DNA of 64,000 nt from Cavia porcellus (Eukaryota; Chordata; Mammalia; Rodentia; Caviidae), in the NCBI RefSeq assembly GCF_034190915.1, contig NW_026947710.1:248001-312000 (forward strand), written 5' to 3'. The notes under the pieces are model-generated. The model ran no database searches. It saw only the letters and a list, made by a program, of their open reading frames with translations, and was not told the origin of the DNA. Position 1 is the stretch's first letter. Every line of letters starts with the position of its first letter. A program made the translations under genes and the position numbers. Positions 51,725-63,856 of the stretch are shown here, one piece after another.

Positions 51725-53331
51725 CCGTGATGTTTTTCTCACTCCTACTAGTGAATGTAATGTAACACACACCCATACAATGCGCACCACCCCATGATGT
51801 TTTTCTCACTCCTACTAGTGAATGTAATGTAACACACACCCATACAATGCGCACCACCCAGTGATGTTTTTCTCACTCCTACTAGTGAATGTAATGTAAC
51901 ACACACCCATACAATGCGCACCACCCCGAGATGTTTTTCTCACTCCTACTAGTGAATCTAATGTAACACACACCCATACAATGCGCACCACCCCGTGATG
52001 ATTTCTCACTCCTACTAGTGAATGTAATGTAACACACACCCATACAATGCGCACCACCCCGTGATGTTTTTCTCACTCCTACTATTGAATGTAATGTAAC
52101 ACACACCCATACAATGCGCACCGCCCCGTGATGTTTTTCTCACTCCTACTAGTGAATGTAATGTAACACACACCCATACAATGCGCACCACCACGTGATG
52201 TTTTTCTCACTCCTACTAGTGAATGTAATGTAACACACACCCATACAATGCGCACCACCCCGTGATGTTTTTCTCACTCCTACTAGTGAATCTAATGTAA
52301 CACACACCCAAACAATGCGCACCACCCCGTGATGTTTTTCTCACTCCTACTAGTGAATGTAATGTAACACACACCCATAAAATGCGCACCACCCCGTGAT
52401 GTTTTTCTCACTCCTACTAGTGAATGTAATGTAACACTCACCCATACAATGCGCACCACCCCGTGATGTTTTTCTCACTCCTACTAGTGAATCTAATGTA
52501 ACACACACCCATACAATGCCCACCACCCCGTGATGTTTTTCTCACTCCTACTAGTGAATCTAATGTAACACACACCCATACAATGCGCACCACCCCGTGA
52601 TGTTTTTCTCACTCCTACTAGTGAATGTAATGTAACACACACCCATACAATGCGCACCACCCCGTGATGTTTTTCTCACTCCTACTAGTGAATCTAATGT
52701 AACACACACCCATACAATGCGCACCACCCCGTGATGTTTTTCTCACTCCTACTAGTGAATGTAATGTATCACACACCCATACAATGCGCACCACCCCGTG
52801 ATGCTTTTCTCACTCCTACTAGTGAATGTAATGTAACACACACCCATACAATGCGCACCACCCTGTGATGTTTTTCTCACTCCTACTAGTGAATCTAATG
52901 TAACACACACCCATACAATGCGCACCACCCCGTGATGTTTTTCTCACTCCTACTACTGAATGTAATGTAACACACACCCATACAATGCGCACCACCCCGT
53001 GATGTTTTTCTCACTCCTACTAGTGAATGTAATGTAACACACACCCATACAATGCGCACCACCCCGTGATGTTTTTCTCACTCCTACTAGTGAATGTAAT
53101 GTAACACACACCCATACAATGCGCACCACCCCGTGATGTTTTTCTCACTCCTACTAGTGAATGTAATGTAACACACACCCATACAATGCGCACCACCCCG
53201 TGATGTTTTTCTCACTCCTAGTAGTGAATGTAATGTAACACACACCCATACAATGCGCACCACCCCGTGATGTTTTTCTCACTGCTACTAGTGAATGAAA
53301 TGTAACACACACCCATACAATGCGCACCACC

Positions 53332-53474
53332 CCGCGATGTTTTTCAGAAACCTATCCTACATTGCCACTGCATGTTCCCTGACCTCCCCATGCTGACCAC
53401 CCCGCTGTGCTTTTCTCCATCCTACATTGCCACTCACTGCCTATCCTCATTCAGAGCCTCCGATTCTCACCAGC
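53332..53474 (+). repeat. B unit 50 (CTCATTCAG type)
   Basis: Private CCGCTGTGC in B2, otherwise like unit 48, with the same GTGGTG monomer next. 13 A copies follow. Confidence 0.95.
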
Positions 53475-54344
53475 CCGTGGTGTTTTTCTCACTCCTAGTA
53501 GTAAATGTAATGTAATACACACCCATACAATGCGCACCACCCCGTGATGTTTTTCTCACTCCTACTAGTGAATGTAATGTAACACACACCCATACAATGC
53601 GCACCACCCCGTGATGTTTTTCTCACTCCTACTAGTGAATGTAATGTAACACACACCCATACAATGCGCACCACCCCGTGATGTTTTTCTCACTTCTACT
53701 AGTGAATGTAATGTAACACACACCCATACACTGCGCACCACCCCGTGATGTTTTTCTCACTCCTACTAGTGAATGTAATGTAACACACACCCATACAATG
53801 CGCACCACGCCTTGATGTTTTTCTCACTCCTACTAGTGAATATAATGTAACACACACCCATACAATGCGCACCTCCCCGTGATGTTTTTCTCACTCCTAC
53901 TAGTGAATGTAATTTAACACACACCCATACAATGCGCACCACCCGTGATGTTTTTCTCACTCCTACTAGTGAATGTAATGTAACACACACCCATACAATG
54001 CGCACCACCCCGTGATGTTTTTCTCACTCCTACTAGTGAATGTAATGTAACACACACCCCTACAATGCGCACCACCCCGTGATGTTTTTCTCACTCCTAC
54101 TAGTGAATGTAATGTAACACACACCCATACAATGCGCACCACCCCGTGATGTTTTTCTCACTCCGACTCGTGAATGTAAGGTAACACACACCCATAAAAT
54201 GCACACCACCCCGTGATGTTTTTCTCACTCCTACTAGTGATTGTAATGTAACACACACCCATACAATGCGCACCACCCCGTGATGTTTTTCTCACTCCTA
54301 CTAGTGAATCTAATGTAACACACACCCATACAATGCGCAAAACC

Positions 54345-54487
54345 CCGCGATGTTTTTCAGAAACCCATCCTACATTGCCACTGCATGTTCCCTGACCTCC
54401 CCATGCTGACCACCCCGCGGTGCTTTTCTCCATCCTACATTGCCAATCACTGCCTATCCTAACTCAGACCCTCCGATTCACACCACC
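54345..54487 (+). repeat. B unit 51, partner of unit 49
   Basis: Exact-offset (2,763) copy including the preceding GCGCAAAACC. 25 A copies follow. Confidence 0.95.
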
Positions 54488-56160
54488 CCGTGATGTTTTT
54501 CTCACTCCTACTAGTGAATGTAATGTAACACACACCCATACAATGCGCACCACCCCATGATGTTTTTCTCACTCCTACTAGTGAATGTAATGTAACACAC
54601 ACCCATACAATGCGCACCACCCAGTGATGTTTTTCTCACTCCTACTAGTGAATGTAATGTAACACACACCCATACAATGCGCACCACCCCGAGATGTTTT
54701 TCTCACTCCTACTAGTGAATCTAATGTAACACACACCCATACAATGCGCACCACCCCGTGATGATTTCTCACTCCTACTAGTGAATGTAATGTAACACAC
54801 ACCCATACAATGCGCACCACCCCGTGATGTTTTTCTCACTCCTACTAGTGAATGTAATGTAACACACACCCATACAATGCGCACCGCCCCGTGATGTTTT
54901 TCTCACTCCTACTAGTGAATGTAATGTAACACACACCCATACAATGCGCACCACCCCGTGATGTTTTTCTCACTCCTACTAGTGAATGTAATGTAACACA
55001 CACCCATACAATGCGCACCACCCCGTGATGTTTTTCTCACTCCTACTAGTGAATCTAATGTAACACACACCCAAACAATGCGCACCACCCCGTGATGTTT
55101 TTCTCACTCCTACTAGTGAATGTAATGTAACACACACCCATAAAATGCGCACCACCCCGTGATGTTTTTCTCACTCCTACTAGTGAATGTAATGTAACAC
55201 TCACCCATACAATGCGCACCACCCCGTGATGTTTTTCTCACTCCTACTAGTGAATCTAATGTAACACACACCCATACAATGCCCACCACCCCGTGATGTT
55301 TTTCTCACTCCTACTAGTGAATCTAATGTAACACACACCCATACAATGCGCACCACCCCGTGATGTTTTTCTCACTCCTACTAGTGAATGTAATGTAACA
55401 CACACCCATACAATGCGCACCACCCCGTGATGTTTTTCTCACTCCTACTAGTGAATCTAATGTAACACACACCATACAATGCGCACCACCCCGTGATGTT
55501 TTTCTCACTCCTACTAGTGAATGTAATGTATCACACACCCATACAATGCGCACCACCCCGTGATGCTTTTCTCACTCCTACTAGTGAATGTAATGTAACA
55601 CACACCCATACAATGCGCACCACCCTGTGATGTTTTTCTCACTCCTACTAGTGAATCTAATGTAACACACACCCATACAATGCGCACCACCCTGTGATGT
55701 TTTTCTCACTCCTACTACTGAATGTAATGTAACACACACCCATACAATGCGCACCACCCCGTGATGTTTTTCTCACTCCTACTAGTGAATGTAATGTAAC
55801 ACACACCCATACAATGCGCACCACCCCGTGATGTTTTTCTCACTCCTACTAGTGAATGTAATGTAACACACACCCATACAATGCGCACCACCCCGTGATG
55901 TTTTTCTCACTCCTACTAGTGAATGTAATGTAACACACACCCATACAATGCGCACCACCCCGTGATGTTTTTCTCACTCCTAGTAGTGAATGTAATGTAA
56001 CACACACCCATACAATGCGCACCACCCCGTGATGTTTTTCTCACTCCTACTAGTGAATGAAATGTAACACACACCCATACAATGCGCACCACCCCGTGAT
56101 GTTTTTCTCACTCCTACTAGTGAATCTAATGTAACACACACCCATACAATGCGCACCACC

Positions 56161-56303
56161 CCGCGATGTTTTTCAGAAACCTATCCTACATTGCCACTGC
56201 ATGTTCCCTGACCTCCCCATGCTGACCACCCCGCGGTGCTTTTCTCCATCCTACATTGCCACTCACTGCCTATCCTCATTCAGACCCTCCGATTCTCACC
56301 AGC
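56161..56303 (+). repeat. B unit 52 (CTCATTCAG type)
   Basis: CCGCGGTGC and CATTCAGACCCTCC, with the TCTCACCAGCC end. 15 A copies follow. Confidence 0.95.
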
Positions 56304-56565
56304 CCGTGGTGTTTTTCTCACTCCTAGTAGTGAATGTAATGTAACACACACCCATACAATGCGCACCACCACGTGATGTTTTTCTCACTCCTACTAGTGA
56401 ATGTAATGTAACACACACCCATACAATGCGCACCACCCCGTGATGTTTTTCTCACTCCTACTAGTGAATGTAATGTAACACACACCCATACAATGCGCAC
56501 CGCCCCGTGATGTTTTTCTCACTCCTACTAGTGAATGTAATGTAACACACACCCATACAATGCGC

Positions 56566-56877
56566 ACCGCCCCGTGATGTTTTTCTCACTCTTACTAGTG
56601 AATTTAATGTAACACACACCCATACAATGCGCACCACCCCGTGATGTTTTTTTCACTCCTACTAGTGAATGTAATGTAACACACACCCATACAATGCGCA
56701 CCACCCCGTGATGTTTTTCGCACTCCTACTAGTGAATGTAATGTAACACACACAAATACAATGCGCACCACCCCGTGATGTTTTTCTCACTCCTACTAGG
56801 GAATCTAATGTAACACACACCCATACAATGCGCACCACCCCGTGATGTTTTTCTCACTCCTACTAGTGAAAGTAATG
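56566..56877 (+). repeat. Ordered A-variant cassette 7
   Basis: Full-length form more than 42 kb from the previous one. It has TTTTTCGCAC in place of CTCGTG near the CACAAATAC monomer and ends TGAAAGTAATG rather than GGAAAG. Confidence 0.78.
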
Positions 56878-57308
56878 TAACACACACCCATACAATGCGC
56901 ACCACCCCGTGATGTTTTTCTCACTCCTACTAGTGAATCTAATGTAACACACACCCATACAATGCGCACCACCCCGTGATGTTTTTCTCACTCCTACTAG
57001 TGAATCTAATGTAACACACACCCATACAATGCGCAGCACCACGTGATGTTTTTCTCACTCCTACTAGTGAATGTAATTTAACACACACCCATACAGTGCG
57101 CACCACCCCGTGATGTTTTTCTCACTCCTACTAGTGAATGTAATGTAACACATACCCATACAATGCGCACCGCCCCGTGATGTTTTTCTCACTCCTACTA
57201 GTGAATGTAATGTAACACACACCCATACAATGAGCACCGCCCCGTGATGTTTTTCTCACTCCTACTAGTGAATCTAATGTAACACACACCCATACAATGC
57301 GCACCACC

Positions 57309-57451
57309 CCGTGATGTTTTTCAGAAACCTATCCTACATTGCCACTGCATGTTCCCTTACCTCCCCATGGTGACCACCCCCCGGTGCTTTTCTCCATCCT
57401 ACATTGCCACTCACTGCCTATTCTAATTCAGATCCTCCGATTCAAACCACC
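57309..57451 (+). repeat. B unit 53 (CCCCGG type)
   Basis: CCCTTACCTCC, CATGGTGACC, TATTCTAATTCAGATCC and TTCAAACC, with TTGTAG and GTTATG monomers next. 11 A copies follow. Confidence 0.95.
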
Positions 57452-58188
57452 CCGTGATGTTTTTCTCACTCCTTGTAGTGAATGTAATGTAACACACACC
57501 CATACAATGCGCACCACCCCGTTATGTTTTTCTCACTCCTACTAGTGAATGTAATGTAACACACACCCATACAATGCGCACCACCCCGTGATGTTTTTCT
57601 CACTCCTACTAGTTAATGTAATGTAACACACACCCATACAATGCGCACCACCCCTTGATGTTTTTCTCACTCCTACTAGTGAATCTAATGTAACACACAC
57701 CCATACAATGTGCACCACCCCGTGATGTTTTTCTCACTCCTACTAGTGAAAGTAATGTAACACACACCCATACAATGCGCACCACCCCGTGATGTTTTTC
57801 TCACTCCTACTAGTGAATCTAATGTAACACACACCCATACAATGCGCACCACCCCGTGATGTTTTTCTCACTCCTACTAGTGAATCTAATGTAACACACA
57901 CCCATACAATGCGCATCACCACGTGATGTTTTTCTCACTCCTACTAGTGAATGTAATTTAACACACACCCATACAGTGCGCACCACCCCGTGATGTTTTT
58001 CTCACTCCTACTAGTGAATGTAATGTAACACACACCCATACAATGCGCACCGCCCCGTGATGTTTTTCTCACTCCTACTAGTGAATGTAATGTAACACAC
58101 ACCCATACAATGAGCACCGCCCCGTGATGTTTTTCTCACTCCTACTAGTGAATCTAATGTAACACACACCCATACAATGCGCACCACC

Positions 58189-58331
58189 CCGTGATGTTTT
58201 TCAGAAACCTATCCTACATTGCCACGGCATGTTCCCTTACCTCCCCATGGTGACCACCCCCCGGTGCTTTTCTCCATCCTACATTGCCACTCACTGCCTA
58301 TCCTAATTCAGATCCTCCGATTCACACCACC
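58189..58331 (+). repeat. B unit 54 (CCCCGG type)
   Basis: Like unit 53 with GCCACGGCATG. 11 A copies follow. Confidence 0.95.
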
Positions 58332-59067
58332 CCGTGATGTTTTTCTCACTCCTTGTAGTGAATGTAATGTAACACACACCCATACAATGCGCACCACCCC
58401 GTTATGTTTTTCTCACTCCTACTAGTGAATGTAATGTAACACACACCCATACAATGCGCACCACCCCGTGATGTTTTTCTCTCTCCTACTAGTGAATGTA
58501 ATGTAACACACACCCATACGATGCGCACCACCCCGTGATGTTTTTCTCACTCCTACTAGTGAATCTAATGTAACACACACCCATAAAATGCGCACCACCC
58601 GTGATGTTTTTCTCACTCCTACTAGTGAACGTAATGTAACACACACCCATACAATGCGCACCACCCCGTGATGTTTTTCTCACTCCTACTAGTGAATCTA
58701 ATGTAACACACACCCATACAATGCGCACCACCCCGTGATGTTTTTCTCACTCCTACTAGTGAATCTAATGTAACACACACCCATACAATGCGCATCACCA
58801 CGTGATGTTTTTCTCACTCCTACTAGTGAATGTAATTTAACACACACCCATACAGTGCGCACCACCCCGTGATGTTTTTCTCACTCCTACTAGTGAATGT
58901 AATGTAACACACACCCATACAATGCGCACCGCCCCGTGATGTTTTTCTCACTCCTACTAGTGAATGTAATGTAACACACACCCATACAATGAGCACCGCC
59001 CCGTGATGTTTTTCTCACTCCTACTAGTGAATGTAATGTAACACACACCCATACAATGCGCACCACC

Positions 59068-59210
59068 CCGTGATGTTTTTCAGAAACCTATCCTACATAG
59101 CCACTGCATGTTCCCTTACCTCCCCATGGTGACCACCCCCCGGTGCTTTTCTCCATCCTACATTGCCACTCACTGCCTATCCTAATTCAGATCTTCCGAT
59201 TCACACCACC
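59068..59210 (+). repeat. B unit 55 (CCCCGG type)
   Basis: Like unit 53 with TACATAGCC and CAGATCTTCC. 18 A copies follow, two of them two bases short near 60330 and 60391. Confidence 0.95.
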
Positions 59211-60412
59211 CCGTGATGTTTTTCTCACTCCTTGTAGTGAATGTAATGTAACACACACCCATACAATGCGCACCACCCCGTTATGTTTTTCTCACTCCTA
59301 CTAGTGAATGTAATGTAACACACACCCATACAATGCGCACCACCCCGTGATGTTTTTCTCACTCCTACTAGTGAATGTAATGTAACACACACCCATACAA
59401 TGCGCACCACCCCGTGATGTTTTTCTCACTCCTACTAGTGAATCTAATGTAACACACACCCATACAATGCGCACCACCCCGTGATGTTTTTCTCACTCCT
59501 ACTAGTGAATATAATATAACACACACCTATACAATGCGCACCACCCCGTGATGTTTTTCTCACTCCTTCTAGTGAATGTAATGTAACACACACCCATACA
59601 ATGCGCACCACCCCGTGATGTTTTTCTCACTCCTACTAGTGAATGTAATGTAACACACACCCATACAATGCGCACCACCCCGTGATGTTTTTCTCACTCC
59701 TACTAGTGAATGTAATGTAACACACACCCATACAATGCGAATCACCCCGTGATGTTTTTCTCACTCCTACTAGTGAATGTAATGTAACACACACCCATAC
59801 AATGCGCACCACCCCGTGATGTTTTTCTCACTCCTACTAGTGAATGTAATGTAACACACACCCATACAATGCGCACCACCCCGTGATGTTTTTCTCACTC
59901 CTATTAGTGAATGTTATGTAACACACACCCATACAATGCGCACCACCCCGTGATGTTTTTCTCACTCCTACTAGTGAATCTAATGTAACACACACCCATA
60001 CAATGCGCACCACCCCGTGATGTTTTTCTCACTCCTACTAGTGAATCTAATGTAACACACACCCATACAATGCGCACCACCCCGTGATGTTTTTCTCACT
60101 CCTACTAGTGAATGTAATGTAACACACACCCATACAATGCGCACGACCCCGTGATGTTTTTCTCACTCCTACTAGTGAATGTAATGTAACACACACCCAT
60201 ACAATGCGCACCACCCCGTGATATTTTTCTCACTCCTACTAGTGAATGTAATGTAACACACACCCATACAATGCGCACCACCCCGTGATGTTTTTCTCAC
60301 TCCTACTAGTGAATGTAATGTAACACACCCATACAATTTGCACCACCCCGTGATGTTTTTCTCACTCCTACTAGTGAATCTAATGTAACACACCCATACA
60401 ATGCGCACCACC

Positions 60413-60555
60413 CCGTGATGTTTTTCAGAAACCTATCCTACATTGCCACTGCATGTTCCCTTACCTCCCCATTCTGACCACCCACCGGTGCTTTTCTCCA
60501 TCCTACATTGCCACTCACTGCCTATCCTAATTCAGGTCCTCCGATTCACACCACC
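60413..60555 (+). repeat. B unit 56 (CCCCGG-related)
   Basis: CCCATTCTGACC, CCCACCGG and CAGGTCC. The next A monomer carries both GTTATG and TTGTAG, as if the two usual following monomers had fused. 15 A copies follow. Confidence 0.95.
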
Positions 60556-61560
60556 CCGTTATGTTTTTATCACTCCTTGTAGTGAATGTAATGTAACACA
60601 CACCATTACAATGCGCACCACCCCGTGATGTTTTTCTCACTCCTACTAGTGAATGTAATGTAACACACACCCATACAATGCGCACCACCCCATGATGTTT
60701 TTCTCACTCCTACTAGTGAATGTAATGTAACACACACCCATACAATGCACACCACCCCGTGATGTTTTTGTCACTCCTACTAGTGAATCTAATGTAACAC
60801 ACACCCATACAATGCGCACCACCCCGTGATGTTTTTCTCACTCCTACTAGTGAATCTAATGTAACACACACCCATACAATGCGCACCACCCCGTGATGTT
60901 TTTCTCACTCCTACTAGTGAATGTAATGTAACACACACCCATACAATGCGCACCACCCCGTGATGTTTTTCTCACTCCTACTAGTGAATGTAATGTAACA
61001 CACACCCATACAATGCGTACCACCCCGTGATGTTTTTCTCACTCCTACTAGTGAATGTAATGTAACACACACCCATGCAATGCGCACCACCCCGTGATGT
61101 TTTTCTCACTCCTATTAGTGAATGTTATGTAATACACACCCATACAATGCGCACCACCCCGTGATGTTTTTCTCACTCCTACTAGTGAATGTAATGTAAC
61201 ACACACCCATACAATGCGCACCACCCCATGATGTTTTTCTCACTCCTACTAGTGAATGTAATGTAACACACACCCATACAATGCACACCACCCCGTGATG
61301 TTTTTGTCACTCCTACTAGTGAATCTAATGTAACACACACCCATACAATGCGCACCACCCCGTGATGCTTTTCTCACTCCTACTAGTGAATCTAATGTAA
61401 CACACACCCATACAATGCGCACCACCCCGTGATGTTTTTCTCACTCCTACTAGTGAATGTAATGTAACACACACCCATACAATGCGCACCACCCCGTGAT
61501 GTTTTTCTCACTCCTACTAGTGAATCTAATGTAACACACACCCATACAATGCGAACCACC

Positions 61561-61703
61561 CCGCGATGTTTTTCAGAAACCTATCCTACATTGCCACTGC
61601 ATGTTCCCTGACCTCCCCATGCTGACCACCCCGCAGTGCTTTTCTCCATGCTACATTGCCACTCACTGCCTATCCTAATTCAGACCCTCCGATTCACACC
61701 ACC
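61561..61703 (+). repeat. B unit 57 (CCGCAG type)
   Basis: CCGCAGTGC with a TTTTCCTCAC monomer next, as in the first 10 kb. 30 A copies follow, one with an extra base near 61764. Confidence 0.95.
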
Positions 61704-62033
61704 CCGTGATGTTTTCCTCACTCCTACTAGTGAATGTTATGTAACACACACCCATACAATGCGTAACCACCCCGTGATGTTTTTCTCACTCCTATTAGTG
61801 AATGTAATGTAACACACACCCATACAATGCGCACCACCCCGTGATGTTTTTCTCAATCCTACTAGTGAATCTAATGTAACACACACCCATACAATGCGCA
61901 CCACCCCGTGATGTTTTTCTCACTCCTACTAGTGAATGTAATGTAACACACACCCATACAATTCGCACCACCCCGTGATGTTTTTCTCACTCCTACTAGT
62001 GAATGTAATGTAACACACACCCATACAATGCGC

Positions 62034-62345
62034 ACCGCCCCGTGATGTTTTTCTCACTCTTACTAGTGAATGTAATGTAACACACACCCATAGAATGCGC
62101 ACCACCCCGTGATGTTTTTTTTACTCCTACTAGTGAATGTAATGTAACACACACCCATACAATGCGCACCACCCCGTGATGTTTTTCTCACTCCTACTAG
62201 TGAATGTAATGTAACACACACAAATACAATGCGCACCACCCCGTGATGTTTTTCTCACTCCTACTAGTGAATCTAATGTAACACACACCCATACAATGTG
62301 CACCACCCCGTGATGTTTTTCTCACTCCTACTAGTGAAAGTAATG
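62034..62345 (+). repeat. Ordered A-variant cassette 8
   Basis: Full-length form with TTTTTTTTAC in place of TTTTTTTCAC and the TGAAAGTAATG end, hence closest to the cassette at 56566. Confidence 0.78.
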
Positions 62346-62447
62346 TAACACACACCCATACAATGCGCACCACCCCGTGATGTTTTTCTCACTCCTACTA
62401 GTGAATGTAATGTAACACACACCCATACAATGCGCACCACCCCGTGA

Positions 62448-63117
62448 TGTTTTTCTCACTCCTACTAGTGAATGTAATGTAACACACACCCATACAATGC
62501 GCACCACCCCGTGATGTTTTTCTCACTCCTACTAGTGAATGTAATGTAACACACACCCATACAATGCGCACCACCCCGTGATGTTTTTCTCACTCCTCAT
62601 CGTGAATGTAATGTAACACACACCCATACAATGCGCACCACCCCGTGATGTTTTTCTCACTCCTACTAGTGAATCTAATGTAACACACACCCATACAATG
62701 CGCACAACCCCGTGATTTTTTTCTCACTCCTACTAGTGAATGTAATGTAACACACACCCATACAATGCGCACCACCCCGTGATGTTTTTCTCACTCCTAC
62801 TAGTGAATGTAATGTAACACACACCCATACAATGCGCACCACCCCGTGATGTTTTTCTCACTCCTACTAGTGAATGTAATGTAACACACACCCATACAAT
62901 GCGCACCACCCCGTGATGTTTTTCTCACTCCTCATCGTGAATGTAATGTAACACACACCCATACAATGCGCACCACCCCGTGATGTTTTTCTCACTCCTA
63001 CTAGTGAATCTAATGTAACACACACCCATACAATGCGCACAACCCCGTGATTTTTTTCTCACTCCTACTAGTGAATGTAATGTAACACACACCCATACAA
63101 TGCGCACCACCCCGTGA
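62448..63117 (+). repeat. Five-monomer (335-bp) tandem duplication
   Basis: A unique TCCTCATCGTGAATG monomer near 62596 and an ACAACCCCGTGATTTTTTTC pair after it recur exactly 335 bp later. The right end is set by TACTAG against TTCTAG at 62782/63117. It is one of the smallest and apparently youngest duplications here, since no internal difference was seen. Confidence 0.85.
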
Positions 63118-63714
63118 TTTTTTTCTCACTCCTTCTAGTGAATGTAATGTAACACACACCCATACAATGCACACCACCCCGTGATGTTTTTCTCACTCCT
63201 ACTAGTGAATCTAATGTAACACACACCCATACAATGCGCACCACCCCATGATGTTTTTCTCTCTCCTACTAGTGAATCTAATGTAACACACACCCATACA
63301 ATGCACACCACCCCGTGATGTTTTTCTCTCTCCTAATAGTGAATCTAATGTAACACACACCCATACAATGCGCACCACCCCGTGATGTTTTTCTCACTCC
63401 TACTAGTAAATGTAATGTAACACACACCCATACAATGCGCACCACCCCGTGATCTTTTTCTCACTCCTACTAGTGAATCTAATGTAACACACACCCATAC
63501 AATGCGCACCACCCCGTGATATTTTTCTCACTCCTACTAGTGAATGTAATGTAACACACACCCATACAATGCGCACCACCCCGTGATGTTTTTCTCACTC
63601 CTACTAGTGAATGTAATGTAACACACACCCATACAGTTTGCACCACCCCGTGATATTTTTCTCACTCCTACTAGTGAATCTAATGTAACACACACCCATA
63701 CAATGCGCACCACC

Positions 63715-63856
63715 CCATGATGTTTTTCAGAAACCTATCCTACATTGCCGCTGCATGTTCCCTTACCTCCCCAGGCTTACCACCCCCCGTTGTTTTCTCC
63801 ATCCTACATTGCCACTCACTGCCTATCCTAATTCAGAGCCTCCGATTCACACTACC
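63715..63856 (+). repeat. B unit 58 (CCCCGG-related, 142 bp)
   Basis: It begins CCATGATG and has CCAGGCTTACC and CCCCGTTGTTTTC (one base short), followed by TCGTTGTAG and GTTAT monomers. About 2.15 A monomers remain to the window edge. Confidence 0.95.

Larger units (their letters stand above)
50950..53712 (+). repeat. Copy 1 of the 2,763-bp tandem duplication
   Basis: It starts at an ACACTGCGC monomer that recurs 2,763 bp later and contains B units 51582 and 53332. Other markers are CACGCCTTGATG, GTAATTTAAC, a one-base-short CACCCGTGATG, GTAAGGTAAC with TCCGACTCGTG, ACACTCACCC and GTAATGTATCAC. Confidence 0.87.
53713..56490 (+). repeat. Copy 2 of the 2,763-bp tandem duplication, with one extra monomer
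   Basis: It matches copy 1 through B units 54345 and 56161. The second B is 66 bases later than expected because one additional GAATCTAATG monomer sits just before it (about 56,095-56,160), and one monomer near 55473 is a base short. It shows single-monomer gain after a large duplication. Confidence 0.87.
56930..59410 (+). repeat. 880-bp higher-order repeat, about 2.8 copies
   Basis: Three B units of one type (57309, 58189, 59068) are spaced 880 and 879 bp apart, each with 11 A monomers to the next. Each is preceded by the order GCGCAG/TCACCACGTG, GTAATTTAAC with ACAGTGCGC, ACCGCC and ATGAGCACCGCC. Each is followed by TTGTAG and GTTATG monomers. Ends are approximate. Confidence 0.88.
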
